Below are positions 47,429 through 59,989 of a stretch of DNA of 64,000 nt, one piece after another (within the stretch, counting starts at the first letter, position 1; each line of letters opens with the position of its first letter). The stretch spans positions 8,990,001 to 9,054,000 of the forward strand of contig JAPYXD010000680.1 in the NCBI GenBank assembly GCA_030998225.1, in the 5' to 3' direction. This stretch comes from Diplolepis rosae. Lineage: Eukaryota > Arthropoda > Insecta > Hymenoptera > Diplolepididae. Position numbers and translations under genes: made by a program. The notes under the pieces are model-generated. The model made no database searches, was not told the DNA's origin, and saw only the letters and a program-made list of their open reading frames with translations.

Positions 47429-47748
47429 CACGGAGAAACTTAAGTTTACAATTTTTGCTGTGAGCTACGTTTCAATTTAGGGAAAAACGTATCATAGTGA
47501 AAATTTTCCGCAGCGAAATACTGAACTTAGATGAACGATATGATAATTTACTATAGATTGTATCAAACTTTACTATAAATTATACTAAAGCATCATATTA
47601 TTTTACGAACCTTTAGTATTTTAACTGAGAAAAATTTCCAGTACGCCAGGGATAATTACCATTCCACCTCAATTTTCCCGAAATTTCTCATTTTTTAGAA
47701 TTATCGCCATAAAATAAAACATATATTGCGATAAAAAGTTTCTCCGCG
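47429..47748. mobile_element. CACGGAGAAA-family MITE (copy 4)
   Basis: Starts CACGGAGAAACTTAAGTTTA two bases after copy 3 and ends AAAAAGTTTCTCCGCG before TA. The interior matches copy 3. Two elements of one family standing end to end, separated by CA, suggest a hot spot or insertion next to a pre-existing end. Confidence 0.75.
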
Positions 47749-47999
47749 TATACATGATATTTGCAGAAATGTAATAGATTCAATAACATTTTCTTTTCAG
47801 TGCCCATGTTAGCGTAATAAAGCCCTCAATATTTGCGATAATTGCAGTTTTATGTAAAATTCCCACTTGTGAAAAAAATGAATCTCACCCAGAATTTAAG
47901 GTCAAATATATCGAAAGTGAATTTATTTTGGTCGGCAGTAAAATGTCGCCAGAAGGGTGGTTTCTTATCGTTCAGTGAGGTAAAGCAGGTGGATGATAT

Positions 48000-48330
48000 T
48001 CGTTAAACATTCATAATGGTGAACGGGAGCGAGGAAATGGCCGACCGGTCGGGAGCAGCTTATGACGGGCATTACTTGGCTCGTTATAGAATAATTTACG
48101 AGGTGCGAACCGCGGGGGCGATAATCCAATGACATTTACATCCCAATAAACACTCTGATACAGTGGCGTGCGCTAGCGGAGGCCGTTGGCTCACTTTTAC
48201 GACGTTTTAATTGTATGGCCGTCTAATTGGACCGTAAAGTTTGAAAAGGCTCGTAAAACCGTTTACGATAACGTTACCATCGTGCATCAATCGGACGCGA
48301 AATCGTGACCAGTTATCTTCATGATTATTT
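48000..48330. promoter_or_regulatory. GC-richer upstream block with repeated TTTACGA-type motifs
   Basis: Balanced composition. It contains ATTTACGAG, TTTTACGACG, CCGTAAAG, CTCGTAAAACC and GTTTACGATAACG, variants of the TTTAYGA site bound by Caudal/posterior Hox factors. It lies 1.9 kb upstream of the Ubx start codon. A candidate cis-regulatory element; binding is inference. Confidence 0.35.
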
Positions 48331-49020
48331 TAACGTTCGATCTTTTTTTATTGATGCTGCCCGAATCAACAGGATCTTTCTCTTACCGTGGTTGGCTAAA
48401 GAACTACAGAATCGTTAAGAGGTTGATGAGGATATAATTTTCTAATAACATCGTATTGGCGAGACGGTACCGTCGATGTTGGTCGTTTGAACGTTCAAAT
48501 GGGTCTGCGTGGTTAGTTCCCGGTCGAACTCAGAGGTGGCGGTGCTCGTACTTGAAGCAGGCAAGCGGCTAGACACATTGTGAGACGCGTGGCTCGCCGA
48601 TGTTCCGCGCGCTTTGTTGGTAGTGGGAGCCAGGTGGGGCGGAGCTTGTCCGACTATGGGCGTCGTTTTACCGTCGAACTACTTTCTCCTGGCGTAGGAA
48701 TACTGAAGTGCATCGGAGCGGTGCTCATGACGAATTCAATTCTGATTGGTCCTTAAGCATAACCTCCCTCTTGACACCCCGTATCTTCCCCGACAACGCG
48801 TCGCGATCTCCCTTCTTCCAAGTGCGCTCGCTCATTTCTCTTTTCATTCTCTCATGTTTAGTTCAAGTACAATGTCTCGCTCTAAAGTTTTGCTTTCTTC
48901 CCCCTTTCTCTAACTCTATCCTTCTTTTCGTCAACCCCACCGTCTTATCTGCTCGAGCTCCACGACGCGGCACGGCATGCGGGTACGAATTTAATCCAGC
49001 GGCACGTCGTTGAGTTACTA

Positions 49021-49420
49021 GAGCGCACTACAGGGGGCGCTGAAAGAGAAAGAGAGGGAATGACAACTGAGAGCGAGAAAGGAGTAGGGAAGGGAGATAG
49101 AACTGATTCGTTGAGAGAGGGAGGAGTACATTGAGTGTGCGTATATAGATTCGTACGGGAGAAAAAGACAACAGGAGGGAGAAAATAGGAAGGCAGAGAG
49201 AGTACGGGAACACGGTTATCGCTCTAAGAGGGGTAAGACACGTGAGAGACAAAGAGGGTAATAGAGTGGTGTTCTCTTGGTTAGATTTCGGATGAGGAGT
49301 GAGTGAGAAGGAGCGAAAGAAAGGGAGCGCACGTTCGAGGGTGCCGGAGAAAGAGAGATGGTGAAAGAGAAAGACAGAGTGGGAGAGAACGAGTGAACGA
49401 GAGACGGACGGCCGGTCGTA
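49021..49420. promoter_or_regulatory. GAGA-rich block, likely Ubx promoter region
   Basis: At least eight GAGAG sites lie in 400 bp on the plus strand (for example AAAGAGAGGG, TTGAGAGAGGG, GCAGAGAGAGT, ACGAGAGACGG). GAGA factor binding near the promoter is established for Drosophila Ubx. The block ends about 760 bp before the start codon, so the transcription start probably lies within or just after it. Long minus-strand open frames here are by-products of the purine bias. Confidence 0.5.
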
Positions 49421-50182
49421 CAGAGTGGCGGTACACGGGGTACGAGAAAAGCAGTAGTGTGCCGTGGACCACCGCACTGGCATACCGTCGTTCGTTACGA
49501 TCCCTTTCGTACGTCCGTACTGTCCAGTTATAACTGATTCACATTTCCACGAGTGCGAGTGCAGTGCAGAGCGAAGACCCAACGAAACGACCTAAAATAG
49601 CCACTTGCCGATACTAGGTCCGTCTAGGTGTTGAAGGAGTTGGGTCACGTGCCGTCCGGCTACCACGTCGCGCGGGAGACCCAAAGCAGTTTTATAGCCC
49701 ATCTTATTACCCGGTTTATTGCGTCGTAACATTTTAACGATCATCGCTCCAACCGAGTGTCAGTCCTCTCAATTGGCCGCGGTTACCATAACATAACAAG
49801 GCAATAAACTCGCGCCATGAGTTCTATTCTAAATTACACTCCATTGGTCTATTGACATTGACATTGGTCCCATCCAACCACCGATGACTTTTATGGCCTC
49901 TTAAACGGTTTAATGTACCATCTTCGCCCCTTGTCATTCCGGTACCTGCTACCAGCCTTGAACTTGAACGCATTTCTCTGCAGGTGTTGTCGGTTTAATC
50001 TTTTGCGTATCTCAGGAACAGGTGAATTTGGTGAAACAGTCAAGTTATTGATAAAGCCGGGCTCCGGCAGGGACTAGCAAGACCTGGCTAGCCGAGTGCT
50101 CGGTATAGCACACAATCCTATCCAACACTTATTTAATAGAGTGCCGGTGTTTCAGTGCAAGTGATCCAAGATACTAGGAATA
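49421..50182 (+). promoter_or_regulatory. Probable Ubx 5' leader
   Basis: Balanced, transposon-free sequence leading to ATG 50183. A pyrimidine-rich TTTCTCTGCAG at about 49974-49984 could be a splice acceptor, so the leader may itself be spliced. The transcription start cannot be fixed. Confidence 0.35.
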
Positions 50183-50861
50183 ATGAACTCTTACTTCGAG
50201 CAAAGTGCTGGTGGCTTCTACGGAAGCCATCATCATCAAGCAGGAGCAGCAGGTCAGCACCATGATCCTGCAACAGCAGCAGCTTATCGGAGTTTCCCTA
50301 TCGGACTTGGGATGTCACCATACGCTTCATCACAGCATCATCATCACACCTCATCCTCCCTTGGGATTCATCCTGGTAGTGGTACCAACACCAGGCCCCC
50401 TCAAGACTCACCTTACGATGCCAGCGTTGCAACAGCATGCAAATTATATTCATCTACACCTGAAGCCACCGGTCACACAACTTCATCCTATTCTTCTTCA
50501 GCCTCAAAAGACTGCAAGCAACAGGAACAGGCAGCGGCTCATCAAAATGGTTATGCTGCGGTTATGGCAGCCGCAGCTGTCAAAGACGTTTGGCAGTCAG
50601 CAGCCTCAGCTGCCAATAGCCAATCGAATTCGGTCGTCCGTCCTTCTGCATGCACCCCAGAAGGGACGAGAGTTGGCAGCTATGGTGGCCTCGTAGGTGC
50701 TGATCCGGCATCGAGTCCTGGGAACAACGGATCCTCGAGGTCCCTCACATCCTCCTGGAACACCTGCAGCTTGAACTCATCCGCGAGTCAACCGGTGGCC
50801 ACACAACTCCATCAGCAACCCGCCGGCAACCATACCTTCTACCCCTGGATGGCTATAGCAG
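50183..50861 (+). CDS. Ubx: Ultrabithorax, first coding exon
   Basis: Encodes the N-terminal 226 residues of the Hox transcription factor that specifies posterior thoracic and anterior abdominal identity. Visible in order: MNSYFEQSAGGFYGSHHHQA at the start, FPIGLGMSPYASS with a His run, PPQDSPYDASVATACKLYSS, KDVWQSA, VRPSACTPEGTRVGSYGGL and finally NHTFYPWMAIAG, holding the YPWM motif that contacts Extradenticle. The exon ends in phase 1 at a G/GTGAGT donor immediately after the Ala codon of MAIA, as in other insects. Homeodomain and C-terminal exons are not in the window. The open frame that continues past the donor to 51075 is intron read-through. Translation start is supported by the conserved MNSYFEQ. 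Confidence 0.96.
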
Positions 50862-53800
50862 GTGAGTTTACATTCATAGGCACACCAATTATCATAACAG
50901 CCTCGATGAAATATAGCCCCACGACGCTTAGGGGAGAGCACGTGGTCGGAAGGCGAGTTTGCGTTGTACTCAGCATCCGCAAACGTCCCTTCATGCCACA
51001 TACTCTCAACATGCGAAAATTTTCCACCCATTTATCCCCCGCCGAGAGACCTTTCGAAGAATACAAAAATACATAAACTGAATCCCGGTGAACATTTACT
51101 AGCCAACGATGATGGTGCTGATTTTACCATTGCTCCATTCGCGAGTCGATTGAATTATTTCAGTTTCCTCATATAGCTTCCAAAAGAAGACAATTTATTG
51201 TCGAATCGCACTCAAAAAATATTCACCTCGAGCGGATGAATGGACCTCGCGTATCTGGCAATAACTAACTTCGACGTGCGAATGCAAAGTGCCAAGCGAT
51301 ACATCAATTTCTCGCTAATAGCACACCGGAACACGATTTCTGAACTCTAGGGACTTACCATTTTTCTTCATCTCAATGAGAGATATATTTTCCAAATGCT
51401 AGAGAGTTATTACCTCTTAAATCGCTGGTGTTGCAGGAGCAAGCTCTCTTAATCACTACGAAAATCAAGCGACATGAATTAGTAGCCAAATTTTTGCAAA
51501 TAGTAAATTATTACTAAAGATTTAAAAGTGATTAATGGCTGTAAAAATTGGTACCTGATTTAGAATTCTATAGGTTCACTTTAGTTCCGGCAGATAGCAC
51601 CTCCAGGCAGATAAATCGGTTATAAACTGAATCGGAAGACACATTTCTCACGCACACGATTTATATCTTATGTCTCAAGAATAAAATATATCGTTCTTTC
51701 AATATTTTATATCCTTCTGATTGGAGTTCTATGCGCACCTGCTTGTGCTGAATTCCATTTAAAGCTCTTTATCTTCTAGAAGAATCAGAGACGGTCTGGG
51801 GAGCAAAAGTACATACACAACGTCGATAAGAGAATAATTCATTTTGATTCAGTCACGCCTTGGTGCGTAGAATTATTTTTTCGTTACATGCACCTTAGTA
51901 ACTCGTATATGTTAGTTAGAGTTTGATTCTACGTGTAAAGGCACAAGTTAAACGAATGTAGGTAGATAGAATGGAGTCAAGTGCGTGTAAAATCGGTGGG
52001 TACTTGGATATAATGGGGAGCTATCCAATTGGGGTTCAAGTGCCTTCCCCGTTAGATTCACCCCTCCGGAACCAGAATTCCGGTAGTCAGCTGTTTCCAG
52101 TGTTGACTCGGTCTCTCTCACCGAAACTCCCATAACCCACTTCGTCCTCGCCCATAGATATATAATCACGGGTTTGCAAGGTCTCTACTCTCTGATTTTG
52201 TCTCTATTCATCATATTCTCATCCTCTTCTATCGCTCAGCTGGTTCTTGCTAGTTGATCGGTAACTTTTCACTTGTTCTTTTCTTTAATCTTCCTCACTC
52301 TTTCCCTTCAACCCACTTCATTTCTCTTCATCCTCAGTCTTAAGTCCGGTTCAAGATCTCTTCAATTTTTTCTCTTCTTTGCGCCCACGAACCCTCTAAT
52401 TTACTCTTCCATTCTCTGCTTCCTTTTATTTTCTTGTGCAATCACTCGCACCTGAGTAAATTTTGCTCTATCAAGTCATGCCACCGTCTTCAAGAAGAAA
52501 TCATTCGTAAGCCTGAGTAAAATCCCCAATACGAAATCGAATATCGGCTCTTTCAAAAAAGGGCCCTGGAAGGGGCACTTCTGTAGAGCGGTTCATCTAC
52601 TCTTCAAATTTAAAATTTGGAGGGTTTGTAAAGTCCACTGTGCGCGAAATTTGATCAAGATATGGCTCGTCTATATTCATTTTTACGCAAGTTATAAACA
52701 AATCAGAATTTGCATCCTCAAAATATTCTTTTAGAAAATTCAAGAGCGCATCTTTTTCCCCATATGAAAAAAAGTTGCATCCGATGATATTTTCGAAAGA
52801 AATGTTACAGAAAATTGTATTGTAATAATTACGATATTTTGGTTAACTATTGATTAAAAAAATAGAGAATTTTTTTTCATAACGCCTTTATGATTGAAAA
52901 TTCGTCAGGAAAAAACTTTTATCCGGAGCTTTTCCCCTACAATGTATATTTTTTCTTCAAACCAAAGAAGTTTGCGAAAAAATGTAATTAAGTTGGTGCA
53001 CTCTCCGGATCTTTATTCTTGATTTTATTTTACACCAATCGAGCGATTTTGAGCTAATTTGACTGGAGTTAAGAGGCAAAATCGTAGTAAGGAGAGAAGG
53101 CGATGGATCAAGCTGCAAGCTCGTAGAACAGGTTCTACATACTTATGCAGTTCAAGAGTCATTGACTCAATTTCAAAACTTGTACTCTGTGAACACGATA
53201 TCATTTGCTTTTAATAACTTCTTAGATACATCTGTATAATGACTGTAATCTTGTTGCTGCTGCAATCGAAACAAATCAATATTTACTCGAGTGCTTGTAC
53301 ACGATGTTTGTCGCTACATCGAGACTCATAGATTACCTTCCCTCTTGTGAGTAGTCACGCGAGTGCGTTCTGTACCTGACTTTAGGGTTAAATTTTATAG
53401 CATTCGCGTAACACTATAGAGACGTTAGAGTGTTGGATGTTTAACTGTTTTCGATGTATAAGAATTATTTGTTAGATTTGTGCTCGAGTGGGCTCCCCAA
53501 AGTTTGTGTCCTCAATATAAAGTTTCCTCGCTTCTAGATCACTTCCTCGTCGATTCTCTAGATGTACGGAATATTTTATCGTTTCTCATTGAGGGGTAGG
53601 TCGTGTCTATAGGGTAATTAGAGGGCGTGAAGAATTGTGCCTCGGCTGCTATCTGAAAACCTTTAGTTCCTTACGCTATAAAAGCGCCTCGTTATGCGTA
53701 GGGCTGTAAAGTTGAGGTTTTTAAAAGGACATTAAGAGTGGCACGATAAACTTACTTTAAATGTACATTATTCGTGATGGTATGCATATCTACTTTGTGA

Positions 53801-54000
53801 AATTCTTAAGAACCTTCAGTCGTTATATACGGACTCCTCTCCCGTCGCTCTGTGATTTTCTCCCAATACTTCATGATAGTCATAATTCTTACGTCTTACA
53901 TGCCTTTGCTTTCCTCGTTAATCAATCTACGTTTGCATATTCTGATTCACATGATAGAATTTTAATAATAGAGATTAATTATAATTTCATTTTTCAACTC
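50862..54000. other. Transposon-free proximal intron
   Basis: Composition is more balanced than in the distal intron. A pyrimidine-rich stretch lies at 52180-52460 and a TTCTCC/CTC-rich run at 52260-52400. No coding family seen. May hold promoter-proximal regulatory DNA. Confidence 0.4.
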
Positions 54001-54019
54001 AATATTATAATTTGGAGCA

Positions 54020-56200
54020 AACCAATTTTTCAGAGTGAAGCAATACTGCGTTGCAGTTTTATATAATCCTCAACTTTAAAACAAACTTTTGTCGTACAAT
54101 TTATTTTTGGATCACGGAAATATTTATAGTGAATGGTATCTTTTTGTCGAAGAAAAATATTGTGGCAAAATGAAACATTAATTTTGATGTCTAACAATCC
54201 TGCAATAGAAGATACAAAAACTCCCTGTAAAATGTAAATTTTTAAGTAGAATTTATTTATTTTTTTTTGAGTAAAACGGCCTTGATGTGTAAATCAAACA
54301 AATCTCTTATAAAATTAAAATTATGAAACAGTTTATTTTCTGAGTAGAAAAAAATTTTATAGAAAGATACTTTTATTCAAAGAAAACAATCATTCGAATT
54401 AATAATATTCTTTATGAATGAATAATTTTTTAAGCAGACTTTAATTTTGGAGTGAAATATCAATTTGAATTAAGAATGATCTTGGAACAAGATTATTTTA
54501 CTTAAAGTGAACAATTTCAAAAGTTTAACAACAAACATAAAGAAATTTTGAAGTAAAGTAATATTGTGGTGCAAAATAATGAAATTCTCTGTACAATTGG
54601 CAACTTCCTAGCACAATTTATTTTTGGAGCATGAAAATATTTTTGAGTAGATAAACTTTTTTAAATAAAAAAACTTTTAGGAAAAAAATTGGAGTGAAAC
54701 GGTCGATGATAAGTTTAAACAAATCTCTTATGAAATAAAAATTACAAAACCCATTTTATTTTTGGAGTTTCAAAAAATTCTACACCAAGATGATTTTACT
54801 TAAAGTAAACAATTATTCGAAAAAAATCAATTTTCTAGGGAAAAATAAATTTATAATGTAAAAATAATAATAAACCTTTTCATATTCAAAATTTCAGAGA
54901 ACAGGATACTATTGAAATAAGAAAACGTTTGAAACTAGAAAAATTATTTTGCATCAAAATAATTTTTATAAGCAAAATGATCTTTAATTTTAGAGTAAAA
55001 TGGCAATTTGAGGTGAGAATAATTTTCGAGAAAGATCATTTTTCTCAATCTGAACAATTTTTCATAGCAAAAAAGATTTCTAAAGCAAAGTAGTATTGTA
55101 ATACAAGCTAATGAAATCCTCCATATGATTGGATATTCCCAAGCAAAATTCATTTTTGGAGCATGAAAATATTTTTTAGTAGAAAATCTTTTCAAATAAA
55201 AAGAATTCTAGATAAAAATTTGGAGTTAAACGGTTGATTCAAAATTAAAACAAATCTCTTATAAAATGAAAATTACAAAACACAGTTTATTTTTAGAGTA
55301 AAAAACATTTTACAGCAAGATAATTTTATTTAAAGAAAACAATCATTCAAAAACAAATTAATTATCCAGGAAAAAACAAACTTATAATGTGAGAATAGTG
55401 ATACCCTTCAAATTTAATATTTTCGATTACAATATATATTATTGAAGCAAGAAATCGTTTGGAGTTAGAAGCATTATTTTGGATCAAGATGATTTTTTTA
55501 AAACAAATGATCTTCGAAAAAAACTAAATATATTAAGTCCAGGAATCTTGTAATTTGACTTAATAATATTCTCTATATACGCATAATTTTTTGATCAGAC
55601 TTTAATTTCAGACCAAAATGGCAATTTGAAGTAAGAATGATTTTGAAGTGATATAATTTTTCTCAAACTGAACAAATTTTAAAGCAAAAAAGATTTTTTA
55701 AGTAAAATAGTATTGTGATTTATCCTAATAAAATCCTCCATACGATTAGCTATTTCCAAGCACAATAATATCCTCCACTCTCTAAATCTGAATCAGTCGA
55801 ATTTTCACTGATTGAATCAGTAATTTGCCATTTCACTGATTCATCAGTGCAAAAATATTTTTTACTGACAAATCAGTTAATTTTAACTGACAAATCAATT
55901 AATTTTCACTGATTGAATCAGTGAAAAAAGTATTTTTCACTGTCAAATCAGTTGACTTCCACTGACGTAATCAGTGAAATTTGACTGATTTACAATAACC
56001 TCTTTTTAGCTATTTGAATCAGTCAAATTTCACTGATAATCATTAGATTTTGACTGATTCAGATTTAGAGCGCATGGTTTTATAATTTTGGATCACAATT
56101 CATTTTTCGAATAAGAAAGGATGTTTCTGTAAAAATGAATTTTCTCAAGGAAAACAATCTTGTAATGCAAATTAATAAAATCCACTAGTTTTAAAACTTA
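54020..56200. repeat. Degenerate intronic satellite, period about 500-600 bp
   Basis: A block with AGTATTGT, AATGAAATCCTC, TTCCTAGCACAATTTATTTT and TTTTGGAGCATGAAAATATT recurs near 54060, 54560, 55090 and 55700. Between these lie repeated AAACAAATCTCTTATAAAAT and ACAATCATTC-type blocks. Copies are highly diverged, so the array is old. One copy is interrupted by the MITE at 55778. Confidence 0.65.
55778..56070. mobile_element. CTCTCTAAATCTGAATCAG-family MITE (copy 4)
   Basis: Starts CTCTCTAAATCTGAATCAGT and ends CAGATTTAGAG with the last bases lost. The interior has the AATCAGTGAAATT units seen in 29062, 32429 and 34036. Inserted in the intronic satellite of Ubx. Confidence 0.8.
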
Positions 56201-56889
56201 AATTCTATAGAGGCCTTCTTGAAGCAACTTGTTTTTAAGAATCATTTAACGTACTGTAATTATTAAAGCATGTTAAATACAATTTTCTTCAGTAATATAG
56301 TTTAGTTGACGAACGATGGGACTCGTTTGAAGTGATAACAATGTTGTTGAACCGGTTCGTTGATAATATCATATAGGCTTTTGCTAGATTTGTCGTAACA
56401 ACAAAGTTCGCATAATTCTCGGACTATATAAATTCTCTTAATTATGTTAACTTTGCCCCTAAATTAACAGTTTAAATCTAAAATGTTTCATATTTTTTGA
56501 ATGAACGAAACAAGCAATGAAAATAAATAACGTAATATTTTTTATTTTTAAACCACAAACTATAATTTTCTTTTTGAAACGAGAATAAAGTACACGTTGC
56601 ATCAATAATACAAAAATTGACCTTGAACAATTAAAATAAAAAAGTCAAATTGTCTTTAATTTCTTTTCTGTCATCAATATTACTTAAATTATAGTCTCCT
56701 AATAATGACAGCTTCCCTATCGATAAATCATCGATTTATAATACTGCAATTACAATATTCGCAAAAAATCTCCTGATCATGCTAGACTTGACTAATAATA
56801 CGATTATCATTAAAGAAAATTAATCGAGCGAGGAAAACGGATCGGGAATAATGAAAGGAATCTTTATTGAATACAAATCATAATTGCAT

Positions 56890-57190
56890 AATAGTAAACG
56901 ATATTAATCATCTCGTGGAAGTTAGATGAGAAAAATAGTTAATAAATCTTGAACTTCATGTCTGTCTTTTTCCCGCGCAAAAACCCACGTGGTTTCCACC
57001 TCTTTGAATACATTCGAGTGTGGCACGAGCATACACTCAATGTTGCAGTAGGTGTTACTACCTCGGGGAGCAACTTCGTTCAATATAAACCAGCCACGAA
57101 CAGCACTGTAACCGTAACGTAGACATTTACGACGAAGAAATCGCAGTTTGGCTCGTTTTCTCCCCACCTACTCAATTCTGAGACCGTATC
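56890..57190. promoter_or_regulatory. GC-richer intronic island 1
   Basis: Stands out from A/T-rich surroundings: CCCACGTGGTTTCCACC (E-box CACGTG), GGTGTTACTACCTCGGGGAG, CGTAGACATTTACGACG. No protein family in any frame. Candidate Ubx intronic enhancer. Confidence 0.35.
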
Positions 57191-58002
57191 TCTGCCGTAT
57201 ACTCCGTTGATAATGAAGGTTCCTGCTTGTATGTTGTTCTAGCTGAGATTGTTTCCTACTCTACAATGTTTCGTTTTCTTCTCAAGTGTACCATTCTTGA
57301 TGATCGAGTTACTTTTATTTTTCGATAATCGTTCCCTATCTATCATCCTATCTTCGATTAAGTTTGCTCATCTCTCTTAATTGAGCGCGAGTGAAATTAA
57401 TGACCTCGTGATTTATGGGATTATTGACTTTGAGTAAAATAAGATTGCAAAAAAAACGTCTCGACTGTTATTATGCAAGATGAACAATTAGGATAAAAAT
57501 TACAGCTCGCTATTTGAAAATTTATAGTGTTTTAATTGTTCAGTACATCCTCGTGTTAATTTAATTTTAATAAAATTACTGGGCCTCTTAAATTAATCGT
57601 GCAGATTTTTATCGACATATATTCATTATGTAATTGCTTCGTGAATATTTATAAGCTCTCTGAAAGAGCATAATTAGTCTTAATATCGTCCGGAGTAATT
57701 TATAAGCAAACACCATACATTGCGAATTTCAATTTGTTTATATTATACATTTAATGTGAATTACAAACACCAAAGGATATTGGGGTCTGAAATCTTGAGT
57801 GCGCTAGTGTCGAAAATTAACACAGCAGGGTCAAGTATTTCAAATGAATTTTAATTTTGGTATAAAAATCATTTCAATTTCGGAACAATCAAGAAATGAT
57901 AAAAATAAATATTTACCGAATGCAAAATGCTTCAGATAGGATTTTTATCGTATAAAGGGGAAAAATAAGTTTTTTTAAAAACTATTTTTCTCAACAAAAC
58001 AA

Positions 58003-58490
58003 CTATTATGCCATGTCATGCAAGTTTCAAGACACTAGAAGCTTGAATAAACTTTAATTGATGTATACAAAGAAAAATTAGACTCAGCATGGGCAAAAAA
58101 TATGAATAGCCTGGCGAATTTATCGGATAGGAATTCATTCCGAACCAATGCGAATCATCCCGAACCAATCCGAAAAACGTTTTGTATCTTGTTTGATGAA
58201 AAGCGGTAAAAAATCTATCCGACATAATGCGATTATGCATAATCCGAGGCAACAATCTGAATGAATCCGAAATCAAGTTTTCAATCCGAATAATCCGAGC
58301 TCGAATTGATCCAAACCAAATTTCCAATCAGAATTAATCCAAATCATTACGACCTCGGATTCATTCGGATTGAAAAAACAATTATTTTGCCATGTCATGT
58401 AAGTTTCAAGACACTAGAAGCTTGAATAAACTTTACTTGATGTATACAGAGAGAAATTAGATCCAGCATGAGTAAAAAATATGAATAGCT
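58003..58490 (+). repeat. Direct repeat pair (58003-58112 and 58379-58490)
   Basis: TGCCATGTCATGCAAGTTTC and the following AAGACACTAGAAGCTTGAAT recur about 375 bp downstream with a few changes. The second copy lies inside the palindromic element at 58121-58706, which indicates local duplication. Confidence 0.7.
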
Positions 58491-58706
58491 CGGATTGATT
58501 CGGATTGAAAACTTGATTTCGGATTCGTTCAGATTATTTCCTCGGATTAAATCAGATTAGGTTCGATCGATTTCTTAAGCTTTTTCATCAAACGATTTAC
58601 GAAACGTTTTTTGGATTGGTTCGGAATGATTCGCATTGGCTTAGTTACAGATATTAAAATTAATCCGAATAGTTCTGATTGGCTCGGAATGAATTCCTAT
58701 CCGATA
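58121..58706. mobile_element. Palindromic MITE with TATCGGATAGGAATTC ends
   Basis: Left end TATCGGATAGGAATTCATTC; right end inverted TATCGGATAGGAATTCATTC. Interior rich in AATCCGAA/TTCGGATT units in both orientations. 586 bp, non-coding. The left and right terminal 25 bases differ by about one base. Confidence 0.78.
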
Positions 58707-59621
58707 CTTTCGTCAGAGTAATAGACGATCAGAACAAACATACGAATTACAACCAACTCTTACACTTTTTATTCCGTAGATATTTATTTTTACCATTCAC
58801 TTATTGTTCCGAACTTCGCAGAAAAATTGCTAAATCATCTTTATGTACAAATTATTTTATACAAAGTATATTTTCTTACAAATCGATTCAAATTTTATAA
58901 TCAGACTAATTTTTAAATGTGATTAATCGAATCTTAATAAAATTTTGATTCTATAAAATTTTATCAATATGTGACTACAAGAAAAATATTTTTTGTAAAA
59001 AAATGACTCAATTTTGAAATGAAACTTGTGATATTTTTAACACAACGATATTTTACAGATTTTACATTAAATTCAAATATCGCTCAAGGTGAATAAACCA
59101 ATTTCATAAATTACTTATTATTAACCTTTAATTAAATTATATTCATCATTCTTAAATTTTTAGGTTTAATTTATCAATATATCAATATGGTTCAACAAAA
59201 ATAAAATTATTATTAATATCTCTTTCAAATTAAGATTAATATTATGCCCTGATGATTAGTGATGCAACATCGGAAGAAATTATCCATTTATCAGTAGACT
59301 AAATATCAATATCACTGATATATCGGCCACAATTTCCAATATATTTATATTAAAATTTTTATCTATAAATAATAATGAATAATAATTCAGGTACTTCATT
59401 CAATGCCATAATAAAACAAATAATTATCTCTAACTTAATAGCGTTAAAATGAATGTTCTGATTTTTTTCTTATTATCAAAATAGAATAATTAACTATTCC
59501 ACAATTTCCATATTTTTATTGACAAAACGGATTATATTTAAATATTGATCGGAAATAATATCAATTTTAGGAAAAATATTGATGTATCAAAACGAAATTA
59601 TTAATAAAAAATATCGATTTA
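58707..59621. other. AT-rich intronic DNA, nothing recognised
   Basis: No gene or clear repeat boundary; ATATCGATAT-like short motifs recur near 59290-59600. Confidence 0.4.
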
Positions 59622-59826
59622 GGGTAGATCGGGGCGGAATGAAACACCGGGGTAAAATGGGACGGTAAATTTTCACGTAAATTATCTGAATTTTATGATT
59701 TATCTTTTTAAAAATGGGTTGGAAAAATGATCTCGCAATTCTCAAGAATCTCAAAACCCACATAATTCACGTGAAAATTTACCGTCCCGTCTTACCCCGG
59801 TGTCCCATTCTGCCCCGGTTTCTATT
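59622..59826. mobile_element. Foldback MITE with GGGGTAA..GGGACGG arms
   Basis: CACCGGGGTAAAATGGGACG at the left matches inverted CACCGGGGTAAGACGGGACG at the right, followed in both arms by GTAAATTTTCACGT. 205 bp. No target duplication was clear. Non-coding. Confidence 0.75.
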
Positions 59827-59989
59827 AAGAGAAAAATATTGATATTTCCGATATTTCGATATTGCATCACTACTGATGGTGCCTTCGGAATGATGATCCA
59901 ATGCAGAAACTTTTTTCTCAATTTCGAAATATTTGACTAGAATGAATCATACAAAAAATGTTACGTCTACTACAGTAAATATGGCATAA

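Noticed and set aside
49028..49582. 184-codon minus-strand open frame
   Set aside because: It is the antisense of the purine-rich GAGA block. The product is Ser/Leu/Pro-rich low-complexity sequence with no family signature.
50862..51075. Extension of the Ubx reading frame beyond MAIAG
   Set aside because: A strong GTGAGT donor lies at the position where insect Ubx exon 1 ends, and the downstream residues do not resemble Ubx.
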